From NCBI RefSeq assembly GCF_017302275.1, contig NZ_JAFLDR010000028.1, positions 1-51,991 on the forward strand: a DNA stretch of 51,991 nt, read 5' to 3'. The notes under the pieces are model-generated. The model searched no databases. It was not told where the DNA came from and worked only from the letters and a program-made list of their open reading frames with translations. Made by a program: the position numbers and the translations under genes. The first letter of the stretch is position 1, and each line of letters begins with the position of its first letter. Positions 35,950-43,958 of this stretch are shown piece by piece. The stretch is from Sulfuritalea sp. (GTDB lineage: Bacteria; Pseudomonadota; Gammaproteobacteria; Burkholderiales; Rhodocyclaceae).

Positions 35950-35971
35950 TTCCAGGCGGCTGCTGCCCTTC

Positions 35972-35998
35972 TTTCGCCGTGCCGCCACCGCCGACTTT
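35972..35998 (-). repeat. Interspersed motif copy 9 (intergenic, island)
   Basis: Minus strand: AAAGTCGGCGGTGGC, GG, CACGGCGAAA. In inverted orientation to copy 10, 487 bp away. Confidence 0.65.
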
Positions 35999-36139
35999 CA
36001 CTACCAACTGACCACCGGCAACGCCGGCAAGCAAGCGCGCCCGTCGGCGCGGAAGCGGCCCACACCACCCAGCGCGCAGCGCCCGAATAACCCAACGCCG
36101 CGATGGCGACGCCGATATAGCCTTTGTCCGGGTTGGGGC

Positions 36140-36156
36140 GCAAGACATAACCGACC
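36140..36156 (+). repeat. 17-bp direct repeat, first copy
   Basis: GCAAGACATAACCGACC, identical to 36769-36785. The first copy forms the left edge of the attC-like palindrome. Confidence 0.7.
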
Positions 36157-36247
36157 ATTACCCGAACCCGCAGGGCGCGGCAGCGGCAGGCCACCAAGCG
36201 CAGCCTCGCGCAGCGACTGGCCTGCTTTGGGTAATGCGCGGTTATGT
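36145..36247. repeat. 103-nt attC-like imperfect palindrome
   Basis: Nested complementary boxes: ACATAACC (36145-36152) with GGTTATGT (36240-36247); ATTACCC (36157-36163) with GGGTAAT (36229-36235); GCAGGCCA (36186-36193) with TGGCCTGC (36218-36225). The two outer pairs are separated by 4-nt unpaired spacers, and one arm has an extra 19 nt. This R-spacer-L layout resembles integron attC sites. However, ACATAAC/GTTATGT deviates from RYYYAAC/GTTRRRY, and no integron integrase gene is in the window. Confidence 0.5.
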
Positions 36248-36484
36248 TGAATCGCTTGCGATTTACCCCTGCCCGGCGACGTGCAGTTGAGCGAAGCGAA
36301 CTGACTGGTTCTGCATGGCCGACACAACCCGGCATCGCAGCCGTCCGCTTCAACGCAGTTAAGCGGCTGCGGGCCACGAAGTGCGAACGTCGAGCAGCCC
36401 CCCAGCGTAGCTGCCGAAGCCGTGGGCAGTTTTATCGCCGACGGCGCAGGCAGCGGGCAGTACGGGACAAGGCCAGCCAAGGGC

Positions 36485-36510
36485 AAAAGTCGGCGCTGGC
36501 GGGACGGCGA
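36485..36510 (+). repeat. Interspersed motif copy 10 (intergenic, island)
   Basis: AAAAGTCGGCGCTGGC, GG, GACGGCGA; followed by TAAAGAG. Confidence 0.7.
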
Positions 36511-36768
36511 TAAAGAGGGCGACAAAGCCGTGGCGCGCAGCGCGACGGCGCGGTGAAACACGCGACACGGTAGCCGCCTGCAAGCCGCAAGCCGGCGAGC
36601 AGACTTTCCGCTGGCCGGCGCAGTGGCGCAGCGGTGGCGGTGCCGGAGGGGACGGCGGCAATCGGAGGCACGAAGCCAGGGCGCGGCTTCATGCGCGCTG
36701 GCGGGCGTCCAGTCCGCGACGCGGTAGTCCGGCGGGCTGCTTGCGGCCCCCTGATGACCGCATGGGAT

Positions 36769-36785
36769 GCAAGACATAACCGACC
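36769..36785 (+). repeat. 17-bp direct repeat, second copy
   Basis: GCAAGACATAACCGACC again, followed by CTTA where the first copy has ATTA. No GGTTATGT partner follows, so this copy is a half-element. It lies 85 bp before the small gene at 36870. Confidence 0.7.
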
Positions 36786-36869
36786 CTTATCGTGGCTGGG
36801 TACGACCGCTGACCGGTCGCCCTTTGCATTACACTGAGAATCGTATTTGAGATTCCTGGAGGTGGTTCG

Positions 36870-37070
36870 ATGGCGTGGGACGAGAAAGCCTGGATAGACA
36901 GGGTGAATCAGGCGACAACAGGTCAGGAACTGATCGATCTGGCAATGGAAATCCCGGACGATTTGCCCTCGATAGTTCCGGACGACCCCGTAACTATTAC
37001 CATGGAACAGCAGACGAATTTCATGAATTCGACCTCGAACACGCCAACCGAAAAGACACCGGCTGGCTAG
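36870..37070 (+). CDS. Small hypothetical protein (66 aa)
   Basis: A short frame with a strong Shine-Dalgarno (GGAGGTGG) about 8 nt upstream of ATG. The product MAWDEKAWIDRVNQATTGQE continues as an acidic helical N-terminus and a Ser/Thr/Pro-rich tail. I do not recognise the family. The ribosome-binding site and the non-shadow composition (Asp, Ile and Thr rich, unlike nearby Arg-rich frames) suggest a real gene. It faces the kinase gene, with 113 bp between the two stops. It could be a small regulator or a toxin-antitoxin-like component; nothing shows which. Confidence 0.5.
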   Translation: MAWDEKAWIDRVNQATTGQELIDLAMEIPDDLPSIVPDDPVTITMEQQTNFMNSTSNTPTEKTPAG

Positions 37071-37183
37071 GTGTAGGCTGAGTGCTGCCTGGAGCAATCT
37101 ACTTGACTGGCGTGCGGGTAGTGACCCGGACCAGGCATGATCCGCTCAAGCGCCGATGCCTATAGGAACCATACCGCTTTCTC

Positions 37184-38914
37184 TTAAACCAGCAATCCGT
37201 CGTCGGTCACCACATTGATCGACCTCGTTCCGATCTTCAGTCCATGAACGCCATCGAGGAACGCCTTGCCAGACACATGCACGCCATCGACGGCGATGCC
37301 CGTCATGCTCCCCATGTCGTATATCCAGACATCGCCGGGAAAATTGACGATCACCGCATGCCGACGACTGATGCCATTCTGGCTGAACGGTATGTCGTTC
37401 GAGGCGTAGCGGCCAAGCGTAACGAGTGGCGTCTGAAAGGTATAGGTATAGCCATCACCACAATCGAAGACCAGCGTATGGGGCTTGCGGCGTTTCTCAG
37501 GAGTTCCGAATCGGTAATCCTGAAACAGCAGTTTTGATTTCAGCGGCGGCCGGTCGTCGGGCGTCCAACTCGCGGGGGATTCCGTGGCGATGTCAAGATT
37601 CATCCGCATGAAAGGATTGGTCAGCTTGTCCTTTTCATGATCGGCCAAGAAGCCGGGCGAGCATTCCTCCAACAACAGCCGGCACAGGAATTGGTTATTC
37701 TCAAAACAGTCGTTGGCCACCTTCTGCGCCATGATTGCGTCCGCCAACCGCGCGCCAAGCTCGTAGCGGCTAGTTTCGTAGAAGCACTGGATCAGCAGGT
37801 TGCTTGCCTCGTAATCGGCCGCCTCCCGTTGCAAGTGGTCGGTCAGCATGGAAATCGCTTGGGCATGATTGCCTTCTTCCAAGGCGATCCAGCCGAGTTC
37901 CTTCTGTAGATTGACGCGCGGACTGATGCGAACCGCCTCGGAGAAAAAATTCTTGGCATACGCCGTGCGCCGCATCAACAGTTCGAGGCGCCCGCCAACC
38001 ACCAGCGCCGAAATGCAGTCGGGTGCCAGCAGCAGGGCATGCTCGATGTAGCTCTTCGCGGTCACCCATTTCCTGCGCGCGATCATGTTGCCGGCTTTCT
38101 CGGCAAGGCCATGCGCTTTCAGTCTGTTGCGATCAATGATGTACGGGACGTGACGCGATTCAATGGCCTGCGAGAAATCCGCCATCGACTGGAATCGCTG
38201 CTCCGGCGTGGGATGAGTGGCCTTCAGCAGGATCTCCTGAATCCAGCGGTCTAGGGTTGTTGGGATGAACTCGTGCAGGATTTTTGCCCGCAACAATTCT
38301 TTGTCGGGAATGTCGCGCAAGGGATTGCGGCCGAGCAGCAGTTCCAGCATGGTGACAGCCAGGGCATAGACATCGATGCGGGCGTCGTCGCTGGACGCTT
38401 CGCCCAGTGAAAGTTCCGGCGCCATATAGGCTCGCGTGCCCCAATTGCGGTTGGCCACGCCGAAATCGGCAACCTTCAGCCGGCCGTCTTCGGTAAGCAA
38501 CAGGTTTTGCGGCTTGATGTCGTGATGGACGATACTATGCCGATGAACTTCGGCCAGGGTATCGGTCAGGGTCTTGCCCCAGGCGAACACCTTGTCCGGT
38601 GCCAGCGCGCGCCTGCGCGCGAACGCATCGAGGCTGCCGCCCGCGCAATACTCCATGACCAGAAACAGATTCTCGTCATCTTGAAAATGGTGCAGGAACT
38701 TGACGACGTGCGGATGATCGAGCGAGGACAAATGGTGCATTTCCTCGATCAGCAACTCGGCATTGCCAAGCGAATCGCTTCGGAGCTGTTTGATCGCGAC
38801 CTGCCGCCCGGCAATCAACACGTCCTCCGCGAGCCATACTCGCCCGAAACCGCCTTCGCCAAGCGACCGGACAACCTGATACTTGTCGTCGAGAGGAAGA
38901 AGTGGAAGCTGCAC
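37184..38914 (-). CDS. Ser/Thr protein kinase with helical-repeat and FHA domains
   Basis: A 576-aa cytoplasmic Hanks-type kinase. The P-loop is GEGGFGRV (residues 19-26). The lysine is in VAIKQL (Lys42). The catalytic loop is HHDIKPQN (130-137), with HRD changed to HHD but Asp132, Lys134 and Asn137 present. DFG lies at 150-152 and APE follows. Residues about 275-420 look like helical TPR-type repeats (TAKSYIEHALLLAPDCISAL). The C-terminus is an FHA phosphothreonine-binding domain (LGRYASNDIPFSQNGISRRHAVI). There is no membrane segment. It lies at the end of a minus-strand run beginning with the restriction-modification genes. A role in defence or stress signalling is inferred. Confidence 0.88.
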   Translation of the reverse strand: MQLPLLPLDDKYQVVRSLGEGGFGRVWLAEDVLIAGRQVAIKQLRSDSLGNAELLIEEMHHLSSLDHPHVVKFLHHFQDDENLFLVMEYCAGGSLDAFARRRALAPDKVFAWGKTLTDTLAEVHRHSIVHHDIKPQNLLLTEDGRLKVADFGVANRNWGTRAYMAPELSLGEASSDDARIDVYALAVTMLELLLGRNPLRDIPDKELLRAKILHEFIPTTLDRWIQEILLKATHPTPEQRFQSMADFSQAIESRHVPYIIDRNRLKAHGLAEKAGNMIARRKWVTAKSYIEHALLLAPDCISALVVGGRLELLMRRTAYAKNFFSEAVRISPRVNLQKELGWIALEEGNHAQAISMLTDHLQREAADYEASNLLIQCFYETSRYELGARLADAIMAQKVANDCFENNQFLCRLLLEECSPGFLADHEKDKLTNPFMRMNLDIATESPASWTPDDRPPLKSKLLFQDYRFGTPEKRRKPHTLVFDCGDGYTYTFQTPLVTLGRYASNDIPFSQNGISRRHAVIVNFPGDVWIYDMGSMTGIAVDGVHVSGKAFLDGVHGLKIGTRSINVVTDDGLLV

Positions 38915-38921
38915 GGCGCGG

Positions 38922-39626
38922 CTAATCCGAGCGGATGAAGAAATGCATGGCGTCCTTGGTCAGCAGCTTGTGCCCCTGCGGACAACGCCAGACGTTATAG
39001 GCCCAGCCCGATGTCACCATGTTCGTCGGCCCGGTATCGAGGGAAATCCGGTCCTGCGGAATGACCTCTCGGCATTTGCCGCAGGTGACCTGCCCGAGCG
39101 CGCGATTCATCATGCCGACGGCGACATTGAGGAACCAGCCATTCCACGGCGCAGGAACTTCAACGGGATCGAGTCGGGCGGAATCGCGCCCGCGCAGCCA
39201 GTCGAGTATTCCCGGATAGCGGCCATGCTCCGTGGCCGGCAATTCGGCCAGGCGCTTTTCCATGATCGCCAGCACTTCAGCGGCATCAAAAACGAACCTG
39301 CTGTCGCACTTCCCGGATTCGTCGTGCTCAGGCGCGTAGCGAATGAAGGCGCCGCAAGGTGGCAGATTGGCCTCCAGCCGATCCAACTCACGCTCGGCGT
39401 CGGCGCGACCTTCGTTCCAGATGTTTGGCGCGAACGTCGGATGAAGCAGCCCATCGAGTCTCAGCAGAAACAGCGGCCAGAGGATCACATTGAACCGGAA
39501 CGTAGAGCCGACATTGCCGAATCGCCGGTCGTACTTGTCCAGCCGGTAGCGGATATGCCAGCCCATGCGCAGCGCCACCAGCGCGGCACCGGCAAGGTAG
39601 AGATACAGGAATGTCCAGGCGGTCAT
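38922..39626 (-). CDS. Hypothetical membrane protein with C-terminal CxxC motif
   Basis: A 234-aa protein, taking ATG 39626 (MTAWTFLYLYLAGAALVALR). A longer TTG-initiated frame to 39677 would read through interspersed motif copy 11 and is less likely. Two hydrophobic segments are seen near residues 3-20 and 47-62 (FNVILWPLFLLRL). The cytoplasmic part ends with CGKC and a later RCPQGHKLL, a possible zinc site. No known family is recognised. It lies 7 bp upstream of the kinase gene, which implies co-translation and a possible role as kinase anchor or substrate. Confidence 0.65.
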   Translation of the reverse strand: MTAWTFLYLYLAGAALVALRMGWHIRYRLDKYDRRFGNVGSTFRFNVILWPLFLLRLDGLLHPTFAPNIWNEGRADAERELDRLEANLPPCGAFIRYAPEHDESGKCDSRFVFDAAEVLAIMEKRLAELPATEHGRYPGILDWLRGRDSARLDPVEVPAPWNGWFLNVAVGMMNRALGQVTCGKCREVIPQDRISLDTGPTNMVTSGWAYNVWRCPQGHKLLTKDAMHFFIRSD

Positions 39627-39648
39627 GGCGTCAGTCTTTTCTGGTTGG

Positions 39649-39673
39649 ATAGTCGGCGCTCGCGGCACGGCGA
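39649..39673 (+). repeat. Interspersed motif copy 11 (intergenic, island)
   Basis: ATAGTCGGCGCTCGC, GG, CACGGCGA. It sits between two minus-strand genes, just upstream of the preferred start at 39626. Confidence 0.65.
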
Positions 39674-39732
39674 TCAAGTCAGGTTCTGCCGCAACGGAAT
39701 CATGATCCCAGCCGGCAGGCTCATGGGGTGAG

Positions 39733-40029
39733 CTATCCCTCGTCGCCCGCTGAACCGTCGTAGAGAATCTTCCCCGATTGCCGGCCGATTACGATCACGC
39801 GGCTGCTGCGAAGAACGGGCTGGCCGCTGTCGTCGTTCCAAGGCACCTGAACCCACCAGCAGGGCTCCCGAAAGCCGGCATAGATGTTGAAGTCCGCCGG
39901 CTTTCTGGGGTGGCAGATCAGCGGCTCAGACGCCACCGACTGCGCGAGCGCCTGCCGTGCAATGTCCAGCGCCATGCGCCGCGTGACGGGCGGAAACAGA
40001 AGTACCTTCACTTGCTCAAACCAATTCAT
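39733..40029 (-). CDS. Small hypothetical protein (98 aa)
   Basis: MNWFEQVKVLLFPPVTRRMA begins an amphipathic N-terminus. The rest reads like one compact alpha/beta domain (CWWVQVPWNDDSG, SSRVIVIGRQSGKILYDGSAGDEG), a strand-turn-strand end reminiscent of PepSY-like or immunity-type small domains. I cannot assign a family. It lies 41 bp after the 91-aa gene and 106 bp before the membrane-protein gene on the same strand. Confidence 0.6.
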   Translation of the reverse strand: MNWFEQVKVLLFPPVTRRMALDIARQALAQSVASEPLICHPRKPADFNIYAGFREPCWWVQVPWNDDSGQPVLRSSRVIVIGRQSGKILYDGSAGDEG

Positions 40030-40070
40030 GCCGACCTCGAATCGTTTGCCTCATGACGCTTCATCGCCGA

Positions 40071-40346
40071 TCACTGGCGCAAGGGACGAGCCTGTGGAAC
40101 AATGTTCTCGGTTTCCTCCGGCAGATCGAGCGCGAAGCCCAACTGCGCGCGGCGATGTGCATTGCCTTCCACGTCCGCTACGTAATCACCCAGCCGCTCC
40201 AGTCGCGGGATGATCATGCGCTCGACCGCTTCGTCATCGAACTCGTTCAGGTTATCTTCCAGCACCTTGGCAAGGCAGTCGCGAATAGTGGCGACGATCT
40301 CCGCGTCGTCCGTCCGCTGGTAGGCAACAAGAAACTCAAAAATCAT
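40071..40346 (-). CDS. Small acidic protein coupled to hsdS (91 aa)
   Basis: MIFEFLVAYQRTDDAEIVAT, then acidic helices (CLAKVLEDNLNEFDDEAVERMI). The start overlaps the specificity-subunit stop by 4 bp (ATGA), a sign of translational coupling to the restriction-modification operon. No recognised domain. It might modulate the R-M enzyme, but nothing in the sequence proves it. Confidence 0.65.
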   Translation of the reverse strand: MIFEFLVAYQRTDDAEIVATIRDCLAKVLEDNLNEFDDEAVERMIIPRLERLGDYVADVEGNAHRRAQLGFALDLPEETENIVPQARPLRQ

Positions 40347-41767
40347 GGCTGCGCCGGCCCCAGCAATTGTTCCTCGAACCAGAGTTTCGCGGCCTGCCAG
40401 CCGGAATCAGCCTCGGCACGCAGACGGCGGGCTTCGTCGCGACGGCGGCGGGCTTCGGCGGCGATGGCTTCTTGCACGACAGGCTTTGGCACCGGAATCA
40501 CGAGGGTCACAACATCCTCGTTAGTGAGGCGTGGATGGGTGTTGCCGGTCATCATGTGCCGGGTTTGGGCAAGGGTAAGGCGACTGCGAAGGATGGCGGC
40601 GAGGTAATCAGGCCGAAGAGTTTCATTGTTCTTGGCGCGCAGAACGTGAAACTCTGGCGAGCAACACCCATCGCTCTCTGTTACATGAACCTTGTTGAGA
40701 TATGGCCGAAGGCGCGCAAACAGCACGTCGCCGCGCTGGAATACGGAACATGCCCCGGTTACGTCTTCATCCGTTGCCACAAGTTCGCCGGTGTTGCTTT
40801 GTACATTGGCGAGGCTGAGGTAGTTGGGGCCAGGTGCTCGTATCTGGTCACGGATGAAATCGACGACCTGCTCCAGTCGTGGGCAATTCAGTTGTTGCGT
40901 AGTGTCTGCAAGGGCGCGGATTGCCAGAATCCGTTCCGGGTGGAAGTAGTCGGCATTGAGCCGCGCCTGAGTGCCAAGGTCAATCAATGGAACTGCAAAA
41001 ACCTTGCGCTCATCCTTGGGCGGACGGGTCAAGCCGAGGGTGGCGAGGAGGTAGTCGTCGAGACCGGCGAGCAGTGCGTCGGCTTGTGCCAATTTGGTCA
41101 ACCGCGCTGCTCGCGCCGTGTCCATCGCTGCAACCAAATCGTTCTGCAATCTAGCCGTCGCAGGTATTGGTATGAGGACGTTTGCTAACTCGTCTTCGGT
41201 AATGGCCGGATAGTTGCCGCCACTACTCCGCATGAGCATCTGGCCGAGTCCGATAGACGAACTAAGCGCAAGCATGACGTACTTCTTCGATACCCGCGTA
41301 TCTTGGAGATGCCGCAGCACGCAAAAGCCGGTGGACGCTATCGCGCCATCATCGACAGCACGGACACCAGCGATTGCGCCTCTATGTGGCCGGGTTAGCG
41401 AAACCAAAATATCGTCAGCACGAACAACTTGACGTGCGCGGCTTGGGGCTTTATTCGTCTCCACTACTGCTATCGAATATTCGTCGTTACCCAAACCAAC
41501 CGCCGATATTTCGATGTAAGGAAATTCGGTCTGGAATCGGCCATCCTTCTGATCCCACACTTCACCAGATCGATCTATCAATCTCCCGAGTCTTGAAGCA
41601 CCAAGCTTCTCCAGCCTGTGCAATAGGTGGCTGAACCGAGGGCGATGGAAGTGGGGATCAAGTCGCCATTTAACTTCGCCCCGTTGCAGCGCGAACCATT
41701 CCGGTTCGCCGTCAGCCACGGGGCTCAGACGAAAAAAGGCGTCGGGTCCTCTTGGAATGCGCGCCAC
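40343..41767 (-). CDS. hsdS: Restriction-modification specificity subunit (HsdS-like)
   Basis: A 474-aa DNA-recognition subunit with two target-recognition halves. The first half ends with the conserved region LANVLIPIPATARLQNDLVAAMD. The second starts near LGTQARLNADYFHPERI and ends with EDVVTLVIPVPKPVVQEAIAAEARRRRDEARRLRAEA, a coiled coil. This is the usual half-repeat plan of bipartite recognition. It overlaps the end of the fused methylase gene by 43 bp, so the start may be further in. The two subunits probably form the working enzyme. Confidence 0.88.
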   Translation of the reverse strand: MARIPRGPDAFFRLSPVADGEPEWFALQRGEVKWRLDPHFHRPRFSHLLHRLEKLGASRLGRLIDRSGEVWDQKDGRFQTEFPYIEISAVGLGNDEYSIAVVETNKAPSRARQVVRADDILVSLTRPHRGAIAGVRAVDDGAIASTGFCVLRHLQDTRVSKKYVMLALSSSIGLGQMLMRSSGGNYPAITEDELANVLIPIPATARLQNDLVAAMDTARAARLTKLAQADALLAGLDDYLLATLGLTRPPKDERKVFAVPLIDLGTQARLNADYFHPERILAIRALADTTQQLNCPRLEQVVDFIRDQIRAPGPNYLSLANVQSNTGELVATDEDVTGACSVFQRGDVLFARLRPYLNKVHVTESDGCCSPEFHVLRAKNNETLRPDYLAAILRSRLTLAQTRHMMTGNTHPRLTNEDVVTLVIPVPKPVVQEAIAAEARRRRDEARRLRAEADSGWQAAKLWFEEQLLGPAQP

Positions 41768-43851
41768 TGCGCGACGAGTCCGGTGTCAGGGATGATCTCG
41801 CGGTGTCGCTCGCTCCAGCCCGGTTTCTTCGGATTGGTCGTGCTCCATTCATAAGTGACACGGTAATCGAACAGGTCGCTACTCAGGATTTCGATCTTTT
41901 CCTTCTCCGGCGTTTCGCTTACTGGCGTAACCGCAAAGGTATTGCGCCCGGTGGCGTCGTAACCGATGTTTTCGGCCAGTGCCATGAAAATAGGCGCGTC
42001 GTCGGGGACGATTTCGCCCTCGGCCAGGCGGCGCATGAAAACGATACTGGCCTTTACCCCGGCGTCGTAGTGGGAGAAGGCGAACTGCGGCAGGGAAACC
42101 ACGGCCAATAGTTGAAAGTGCGCCAGCAGCCAGTCGCGCACTCCTTGCAGCGAGGAATTGGTGAGGATGCCGTCGGGCAGGACGATGGCGACGCGTCCCG
42201 TACCGGGCTTGAGGAAGGAATGCACCCGCTCCAGAAACAGGATTTCGGTCTTGATGCTGGTGCGGTCTTTTACCGCTTTGGCGCCGCGCTTGGCGTCCTG
42301 CTCGCCTTGACTCGATTCGTCGGGTTCGCTGCCGGTGGCGCTCTTGGAAAGGAAATTTCGCAGCTCGAATTGTTCGAGGTAGCCTTCCGCTTTTTCAGTG
42401 CGCTTGATCACGGAACCAAAAGGCGGATTGGTGAAAACGAGGTCGAAGCTGCCGGGCTTGAGACCCTTATTCTTGTCGAGAATGTAGTCGCGGTTCGGCC
42501 CCAACGGCTTGCCGTCGGCGGACATGGGCCGCTCGAAGAAGTCCAGCGCGTCGTGGCCGACGATGTTGGTATGGCCGTCGTCGTGGATGATCATGTTCAT
42601 CTTGGCGACGCGCGCAAGTTCTTCATTGATCTCCAGACCGAACAGGTTTTTCTCGGCGAAGTCGTGCCAGAAGCGGAAGTGTTCAATGGTGCCGCGCTTC
42701 TTCTTGCGGTTGGCCTCGCGGCGCACATGGTCGAGAGCGTAAAGCAGGAAGCCGCCTGATCCGCAGGCCGGGTCGAGCGTCAGATGTTTACGGTCGGGGT
42801 TGAGCACTTCAATCGAGAAAGCAATGAGTTCGCGCGGCGTGAAGAACTGGCCGAAATCTCCCTTGAAGAAGCCGCCCATGAATTCCTCGAAGGCGACGCC
42901 CTTGGTGTCCAGTTCGGTTCGATCCAGCGAGATGCCTTGCAGGTGCTCCACGCACTGCGCGAGGATGGGCGGATCGATATTGATCTTGCCCTCGAATACG
43001 GTCGGGTCGGCGCTTTTCTCGTCGTCGTAGAGCCGATGAATGCGCGCCGCGAGTTGTTCGTCGGTTTCATCGCCGCGCTGGAAGGCGTAGGGGTTGCCGT
43101 CCTCGCGGTCGGGGTTTTTCTCGTCGCGATGCTTAACGAAGATGAGCTTGCAGAATTCGCCGAAAGCGGCAATGGGGCTACGCCGCCCGCCCTCCCACAG
43201 GGATTGGTGGCACTTGCGAATGGCGGAGCGGAGTTCTTCACGCGGAATCGCGGGCAGATCGGAAGCGGGAACGTGCGCGCCCTTCTCGATGCGGAAACCA
43301 CCCTTGTAGAAACGCCATTCGGGCGGCTTGCCGTAGCGCACGGGAATATCGGCGATATGGTTCTTGTTGCGCTCGCCCGCCGGAAATTTGTCGAAGCGCA
43401 AAAGACGGCGGGTCAGGCCGGCGACGGTGCCGGCATAGGTCGCTCCCAAGCTGGCGCGATTGCCGCAGGCTTGTTCGATGGCCTGGGCAAACTCGGCGTC
43501 GCTCACGTCGGCGCGCTTGCACTCGAAGACAAACCAAGGCGATTTCAGTTCGTCGTCCTTGTCTGCATAGATCACGATGTCGGCAAGATCATGCGGCGTG
43601 CGGCGCGGCACCTTCACCTCGAAACGCATGCGCTCGGGCTTGTATTCGTACTTGTAGATCAGTTCGGCCCAGAACTCGGCGCGAACCTTTTCCTCGGGGT
43701 CGGAATACCGCTCGGAGTGACTTGCCTCGATGTAATGAATGCGCTGGGTCTTGCCATCGCCGGTAATCTTGGCATGGCCGTCTTCAAGCGCTCGTTCAAG
43801 ATAGGACTTGGTAGTCGTTTGCCCCACTCGTGCTTCCACCACACCTGACAT
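41725..43851 (-). CDS. Fused nuclease-methyltransferase of a BcgI-like R-M system
   Basis: A 708-aa protein. An HsdR-N-type PD-(D/E)xK nuclease domain comes first (Asp91 in ADIVIY; Glu110 and Lys112 in FECK). An N6-adenine methyltransferase follows: FGQFFTP (333-339), SAM motif DPACGSGGFL (360-369) and catalytic NPPF (475-478). No helicase/translocase domain or separate hsdR is present. Nuclease and methylase in one chain with a separate S subunit is the BcgI (type IIB) plan. I chose ATG 43851, preceded by AGGGAG; the frame extends upstream to 43959 across the promoter. Confidence 0.85.
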   Translation of the reverse strand: MSGVVEARVGQTTTKSYLERALEDGHAKITGDGKTQRIHYIEASHSERYSDPEEKVRAEFWAELIYKYEYKPERMRFEVKVPRRTPHDLADIVIYADKDDELKSPWFVFECKRADVSDAEFAQAIEQACGNRASLGATYAGTVAGLTRRLLRFDKFPAGERNKNHIADIPVRYGKPPEWRFYKGGFRIEKGAHVPASDLPAIPREELRSAIRKCHQSLWEGGRRSPIAAFGEFCKLIFVKHRDEKNPDREDGNPYAFQRGDETDEQLAARIHRLYDDEKSADPTVFEGKINIDPPILAQCVEHLQGISLDRTELDTKGVAFEEFMGGFFKGDFGQFFTPRELIAFSIEVLNPDRKHLTLDPACGSGGFLLYALDHVRREANRKKKRGTIEHFRFWHDFAEKNLFGLEINEELARVAKMNMIIHDDGHTNIVGHDALDFFERPMSADGKPLGPNRDYILDKNKGLKPGSFDLVFTNPPFGSVIKRTEKAEGYLEQFELRNFLSKSATGSEPDESSQGEQDAKRGAKAVKDRTSIKTEILFLERVHSFLKPGTGRVAIVLPDGILTNSSLQGVRDWLLAHFQLLAVVSLPQFAFSHYDAGVKASIVFMRRLAEGEIVPDDAPIFMALAENIGYDATGRNTFAVTPVSETPEKEKIEILSSDLFDYRVTYEWSTTNPKKPGWSERHREIIPDTGLVAQWRAFQEDPTPFFV

Positions 43852-43873
43852 TGGCTGACTCCCTGTTGGATTT

Positions 43874-43937
43874 CTAACAATGACGCCAGCCATACATGAC
43901 AAAGACTTGACGTGTGGAGTCATTCTAATTGACGTGT
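43874..43937. promoter_or_regulatory. R-M promoter and direct-repeat operators
   Basis: Minus strand: TTGTCA (43902-43897), 17 bp, TGTTAG (43879-43874) is a plausible promoter for the R-M gene. Just upstream lie two direct copies of TTGACGTGT (43907-43915 and 43929-43937), spaced 22 bp start to start, two helical turns. They separate the R-M gene from the divergent HTH regulator and are likely binding sites for it. Confidence 0.5.
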
Positions 43938-43958
43938 CGCGCTTTGCGCGAGGCGTCA

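Larger units (their letters stand above)
35950..36869. other. Long apparently non-coding, structured region of the island
   Basis: About 920 bp without a convincing gene. Open frames exist on the minus strand (for example 36001-36777) but are Arg/Pro/Ala-rich, lack a Shine-Dalgarno and resemble no family; they look like GC-driven shadows. The stretch holds two inverted copies of the interspersed motif, a 103-nt imperfect palindrome and a 17-bp direct repeat. It may be decayed mobile DNA or carry structured DNA/RNA. Confidence 0.55.

Noticed and set aside
36001-36777. 258-codon minus-strand frame in the island
   Set aside because: Arg/Pro/Ala-rich, overlaps the attC-like palindrome and interspersed motifs, no ribosome-binding site and no resemblance to known proteins.
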